A DNA stretch of 8,905 nt. It comes from JAVBOW01 sp031551595. GTDB lineage: Bacteria > Bacteroidota > Bacteroidia > Bacteroidales > Rikenellaceae. How positions within the stretch are numbered: position 1 is the first letter of the stretch; each line of letters begins with the position of its first letter. This document shows, piece by piece, positions 6,107-8,905 of the stretch. The notes beneath the pieces were generated by a model. The model ran no database searches. It was not told where the DNA came from and was given only the letters and a program-made list of their open reading frames with translations. The stretch covers positions 1 through 8,905 of the forward strand of contig JAVBNK010000087.1 of NCBI GenBank assembly GCA_031551595.1, given 5' to 3'. The position numbers and the translations under genes were made by a program.

Positions 6107-6188
6107 ACCGACGCTGCGGGCGAGAGCAGAACCAAGTTTACTTGAGTTATGCCGAGCCGCGAGGAGGAAACCCATGCGATGCATGGGT
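6107..6188 (+). repeat. Double-hairpin repeat, copy B
   Basis: The leader ACCGACGCTGCG is identical to copy A over 12 bases. Hairpin 1 (6126-6152) has a TT loop, a single G-A mismatch and a bulged A at the same position as copy A. The core TGCCGAGCCGCGAGGAGGAA spans 6150-6169. Hairpin 2 (6170-6188) has arms ACCCATGC and GCATGGGT around loop GAT. It is again 8 bp with a 3-nt loop and followed by AAC, as in copy A, but most base pairs in the outer half of the stem are different. Further hairpins follow downstream. Confidence 0.8.
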
Positions 6189-6215
6189 AACTGAAGCGGC
6201 GGGGTATTCAAGGAC

Positions 6216-6236
6216 GCAGTTGCCTGCGGCAACTGC
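6216..6236 (+). repeat. Perfect 9-bp hairpin downstream of copy B
   Basis: Arms GCAGTTGCC and GGCAACTGC surround loop TGC. The three-base loop is the same size as in hairpin 2 of copies A-C, so it may be an extra module of the same element. Confidence 0.6.
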
Positions 6237-6290
6237 CAACCGACGCCAGGCCGGGCGCCATCAAACTTATTGGAATGGCCGGGGCGCGAA

Positions 6291-6363
6291 ACAGGAAAAG
6301 CCTGCAATGCAGGCTTACATCCGCGGTTCGAAACCTCCGGTTTCACCCCGTCCCCGCGGGATG
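6291..6363 (+). repeat. Hairpin cluster, possible second-half copy of the double-hairpin repeat
   Basis: CAGGAAA is followed by an 8-bp hairpin (AAGCCTGC and GCAGGCTT, loop AAT, 6298-6316), reproducing the AGGAAA-plus-hairpin-2 layout of copies A and B. Next come a 6-bp hairpin GAAACC/GGTTTC with loop TCC (6330-6344) and an outer pairing of CATCCGCGG (6318-6326) with CCGCGGGATG (6354-6363), with one bulged C. Confidence 0.45.
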
Positions 6364-6457
6364 TGAATACAAAACGCCGTAAACTGCAGGGGAAGTTAAC
6401 CCTTAGAGATTAAAAGTGGTTCCCATGGCGAGTGAGGAGGGCGGAAAAATCATCAAA
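6364..6457. other. Short intergenic stretch, nothing recognised
   Basis: No gene or strong repeat is visible between the hairpin cluster and the terminator at 6458. It is probably the original downstream region of the OstA-like gene. Confidence 0.4.
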
Positions 6458-6488
6458 AAGGGCCATTAGATTTTGTTTTAAAGCCCTT
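6458..6488 (-). terminator. Probable intrinsic terminator of the OstA-like gene, now displaced
   Basis: AAGGGC and GCCCTT form a 6-bp stem with a 19-base loop. On the minus strand the stem runs into TTTTTGATGATTTTT, a good T-rich tail. If the element at 6502-6663 is removed, this hairpin starts about 10 bases after the OstA-like stop codon, a normal place for a terminator. Confidence 0.55.
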
Positions 6489-6498
6489 GGACGAATTC

Positions 6499-6666
6499 TT
6501 AGAGTTTGTATAGGAATTTTTCTCAAAAAGAATTATAAGTCAGTTTTGAGAATATTTTTAAGCGTCCGACAAGGCGCATAGCGGGCTCTATGTAACGCGA
6601 AGGGCGCTTTTAAAGCGCTCAAAATGCCATAATTACTTTGATGAAAAATTCCCAGACAAACTCTTA
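6499..6666. mobile_element. 162-bp MITE-like element with TTA target duplication
   Basis: The element proper is 6502-6663. Its ends are inverted repeats beginning GAGTTTGT: left GAGTTTGTATAGGAATTTTT and right, read inward, GAGTTTGTCTGGGAATTTTT, followed by C on both sides (19 of 21 match). Similarity continues with small indels through shared TCAAA, AATTAT and TTTTGAG blocks to about 48 bases. TTA flanks both ends (6499-6501 and 6664-6666), as expected for a 3-bp target duplication. The interior contains a GCGCTTT/AAAGCGC palindrome and a CATAG/CTATG hairpin, and no reading frame that could be a transposase, so it would need one in trans. A TNA duplication with ends starting GAG fits the IS1031 branch of the IS5 family; that link is from memory, not a search. 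The right TTA is the stop codon of the OstA-like gene. Confidence 0.75.
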
Positions 6667-8905
6667 ATACCCCAGCGAACGGATATACCCGAGCACCGCC
6701 TCGCTCAGGCGGTCGTTGCGCTCGGTCCAGGCGCCGTCCCGGACCAGGTGGTCGCGCTGGCGCATGATCTGCTCCGTGAGCGGGAATTGCGGTTGGGGGA
6801 TCGCGCCGTACTCCGTGCGGCGCGAGGGGCGGATCGTGCGGTCGAACACCTCTTCCAGCGTCGGGCGGCGTTCAGCCTCCCACGAAAAACCGGGCAGGCG
6901 GGTATCCTGCGTTTCCGGGATCTGGTCGAGCGGATAGCCGTGGGCGTCGGGATCGGTCCTGAATGCGATGCGGTCGACCTGCTGCCCGCTCAGATAGAAC
7001 GTGATGGTCGAACTGGTCGCCACCAGGAATCCCACGACATAGCTGCCCGTGCTGTCCTCCTCGGTCATGTAATAGAGCGACTCCGCATTGCCGTCCACAT
7101 CGACCCGGTAGATCTCGTTGTCACGGAACCATGCGTCGATCGTCTTGCCCTTCACCTGGTTGAAACTCTGCTCATCGACCTGCGAGATCATGATCGGCGA
7201 ACCGACGAACGTCGCACGGAGCAGGCTCTGGTTGCGGGTGTAGACGTCGACCAGGTCGGATTTGATCTGGCTGCTGCCGTTCCACATCACCGGATTGATG
7301 TACATGTGGATCGTCGAGTCGATCGAAAAGCCCACCAATGAGTCGCACACCGCCTGGAAATCCGTGCGGAATATCTTCACGTTGCGGTAGCCTTTCACGA
7401 TGCGCACCATCGAGTCCTTCTGCACCGAATCGGCGTCGGCCACCCGGCCTCCCGCAATCAGCGAATCGGCCTGTACCCGCCTCACCGCCAGCGCACTGTC
7501 CGCACGCACCACCAGCGCCGCAGAATCGGCCGCCGAAAGTATCCTCACCGGCTCCGGGACCGTAGCGTGGCCGTGATCGTGATCGTGATCGTCTTCCTCT
7601 TCCTCCTCCCCGTGCATATGTTCCGCGGGCGCCGCCACCGCCACCGGAGGCGGCTCCGCAGTCTGCCCTTTCTCGTCGCGTTCCATCCGGCGCTGCAACT
7701 TTTTACTCTCGCGCCGCGACAGTTTCACATCGCCTTCTCCGGCCGTATCCATCCGTTCGAGGCCTTCCGCCGGGGTGACCGCCGCCGTGCTGTCCGGCGC
7801 GAACGTCGGCTCGATCACCATACTGTCGGCGCGTGCGGCCGCCTGCGCCGCCTTCCGGGGCGCCACCAGCAACTCGTCCTGCTGCGACTCGGCGGCAAGG
7901 CCCGCCACCTGCTCCCCCGCATCGCGTCTGACCGTGTGCAGGAACATCGAATCGGCACGCATGTAGAGCGTATCCTTACCCTCTTCGTAATTCAGCGCCG
8001 AGGGACGGCGGGTCAGCATGGCCTCTTCGCGCTTGCCGAAGTAGAGCCCGTAGTCGCCGAAGGCCATCACCCGCTGCGAGTCGTCGCGCATCTGGATATT
8101 CCGGCGCAGCACGGCGTCTTCGAGCAGGTCGTTATAGTCGATCGTGTCGGCCCACATCTCCTGGTCTTCGGTCATGATGTAGGCGTCCGAGGTGAAATGG
8201 TAGGTGTTGTTCGGACGGTCGTACGAGCCGCGGTCGGCGCTCAGCATCTCGCCCTTGGCATTCCAGATGTACGACCGGGTGTAGAAATCGGCCACCTCGG
8301 TGTCCATGTTATACTGCACCGAGTCGGACACCATCCGGTAGTCCTCGTTTTGCAGCTGCACGTCCTTCACGCACACCACCGTCCGGGTATCGGCATAGTA
8401 GTAGCCGCGCTGCGACTCCATCCGCTGGTCCTTATGCGTAACCGTGCCGCAGCCGCCGAACCGGCCGACGTTGGTCAGCGTGTTGAACCGGAACTCGAAG
8501 GTGTACATCACCGCGTCCTTATCGATGACCTTGATGATCGGGGCGTAGACCGTCGCCGTATTCGTATTCCCGTTGTATTCGACCCGGTCGCCGTAAATAT
8601 AGGTATCCTGCTTGTTGATCACCACGTTGCCGAAGCAGTCCATCTGGCGTTCGTTGTAGCGGATCGCGCTGTCGCACCGGATCACGGCGCCGTTGTGGTG
8701 GAACACCACCTCGCGGCCCGACAGGCTCAGCGCCATCGAGTCGGGGCCCAGCCTGACGGGTATCATTACCGCCGTAGGATCGTTCCCCCCGGGGTCGGTC
8801 GAGAATTCGACCACACGGCGGCCCCCGTGCTGCTGGGTTGTTTGGGGGACGGGGCGCTGGGGGGCCGAGGCGGGCGGCTGGCGACCCGGACCGGCGTAGC
8901 CGCCC
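6664..8905 (-). CDS. OstA/LptA-like envelope protein, 5' end beyond window
   Basis: The frame is open to the right edge; 746 residues are visible, counted here from the first complete codon. A GTG at 8812-8814 could be taken as a start, but a continuous Pro/Gln-rich stretch upstream (GRQPPASAPQRPVPQTTQQH) indicates a linker after an unseen signal peptide. Residues about 60-325 carry repeated short beta-strand units typical of the OstA/LptA fold (DSAIRYNERQMDCFGNVVI, DRVEYNGNTNTATVY, DSVQYNMDTEVADFY, DTIDYNDLLEDAVLRRNI). A low-complexity linker of about 175 residues follows, rich in Ala-Asp-Ser and containing an acidic and histidine run (HMHGEEEEEDDHDHDHGH, 429-446). A second OstA-like region is at about 500-650, then a C-terminal tail. 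Such proteins are thought to act in lipopolysaccharide transport or assembly in the periplasm. The stop codon coincides with the target duplication of the adjacent element. Confidence 0.85.
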   Translation of the reverse strand, partial: GGYAGPGRQPPASAPQRPVPQTTQQHGGRRVVEFSTDPGGNDPTAVMIPVRLGPDSMALSLSGREVVFHHNGAVIRCDSAIRYNERQMDCFGNVVINKQDTYIYGDRVEYNGNTNTATVYAPIIKVIDKDAVMYTFEFRFNTLTNVGRFGGCGTVTHKDQRMESQRGYYYADTRTVVCVKDVQLQNEDYRMVSDSVQYNMDTEVADFYTRSYIWNAKGEMLSADRGSYDRPNNTYHFTSDAYIMTEDQEMWADTIDYNDLLEDAVLRRNIQMRDDSQRVMAFGDYGLYFGKREEAMLTRRPSALNYEEGKDTLYMRADSMFLHTVRRDAGEQVAGLAAESQQDELLVAPRKAAQAAARADSMVIEPTFAPDSTAAVTPAEGLERMDTAGEGDVKLSRRESKKLQRRMERDEKGQTAEPPPVAVAAPAEHMHGEEEEEDDHDHDHGHATVPEPVRILSAADSAALVVRADSALAVRRVQADSLIAGGRVADADSVQKDSMVRIVKGYRNVKIFRTDFQAVCDSLVGFSIDSTIHMYINPVMWNGSSQIKSDLVDVYTRNQSLLRATFVGSPIMISQVDEQSFNQVKGKTIDAWFRDNEIYRVDVDGNAESLYYMTEEDSTGSYVVGFLVATSSTITFYLSGQQVDRIAFRTDPDAHGYPLDQIPETQDTRLPGFSWEAERRPTLEEVFDRTIRPSRRTEYGAIPQPQFPLTEQIMRQRDHLVRDGAWTERNDRLSEAVLGYIRSLGY
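7572..7609. repeat. In-frame simple repeats encoding the Asp-His and Glu runs
   Basis: A hexamer CGTGAT is repeated three times plus CGT (7572-7592), directly followed by a TCTTCC/TCC-type tract to 7609. On the coding minus strand these give the HDHDHD and EEEEE runs of the OstA-like linker. Units are multiples of three, so slippage by whole units would vary linker length without shifting frame. Confidence 0.7.

Noticed and set aside
6321..6338. tRNA T-arm-like GGTTCGAAACC
   Set aside because: The bases around it do not make a 5-bp T stem, and no acceptor, anticodon or D arm is present.
6107..6363. CRISPR array
   Set aside because: The repeated units are not identical direct repeats at regular spacing; they are hairpins with different stems, and no cas gene is present.
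6021..6663. A larger 643-bp element bounded by the end at 6021 and the right end at 6663
   Set aside because: Both ends have TTA, but the closer left end at 6502 matches better, and the interval would include the apparent native terminator of the OstA-like gene and repeat copy B. It is kept only as an alternative.

Overview
The window looks like chromosomal DNA from a GC-rich member of the Bacteroidales, most likely an Alistipes-like (Rikenellaceae) gut bacterium. The grounds are the Bacteroidetes-type OstA-like protein, a 486-residue PepD, a 316-residue PurC, GC-rich coding DNA with AT-rich gene starts, real genes that mostly lack Shine-Dalgarno sites, and one TAnnTTTG-type -7 promoter box. 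The genus is inferred, not proven.

All six protein genes lie on the minus strand, so transcription runs right to left. In that order they are: an OstA/LptA-like envelope protein (6664 to beyond the right edge, 5' end missing); a small outer-membrane beta-barrel protein (4849-5475); a PhoH-family ATPase (3889-4842), only 6 bases downstream of the barrel gene; purC (2820-3770); pepD (1199-2659); and a diacylglycerol-kinase-family lipid kinase (1-530, 3' end missing). No dedicated pathway links them. The set combines envelope biogenesis (OstA-like protein, barrel, lipid kinase) with housekeeping metabolism (purine synthesis, dipeptide hydrolysis, an RNA-linked ATPase).

The unusual content is in two long gaps. 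The gap at 531-1198 and the gap at 5476-6663 hold copies of one imperfect repeat family. Each good copy has a leader ACCGRCGCTGCG, a first hairpin of about 12 bp with a 2-nt loop, a core close to GCCGAGCCGCGGGGAGGAAA, and a second hairpin of 6-8 bp with a 3-nt loop. Between copies the stems change sequence but keep pairing, including at matching positions, which points to selection on a folded nucleic acid. Copies lie at 662-746 (+), 957-1034 (-) and 6107-6188 (+), with degraded copies at 5646-5715 (-) and 5555-5639 (-) and a possible second-half copy at 6291-6316 (+).

At 6502-6663 there is a 162-bp MITE-like element with terminal inverted repeats (19 of the outer 21 positions match) and a TTA duplication at each side. 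It is inserted exactly at the stop codon of the OstA-like gene, so the right TTA is that gene's stop codon and the element separates the gene from its probable terminator. A related end sequence, also preceded by TTA, lies at 6018-6048 inside a near-perfect palindrome. The spacers phoH-purC and purC-pepD also hold strong inverted repeats. No CRISPR array, rRNA, tRNA or transposase gene was found.
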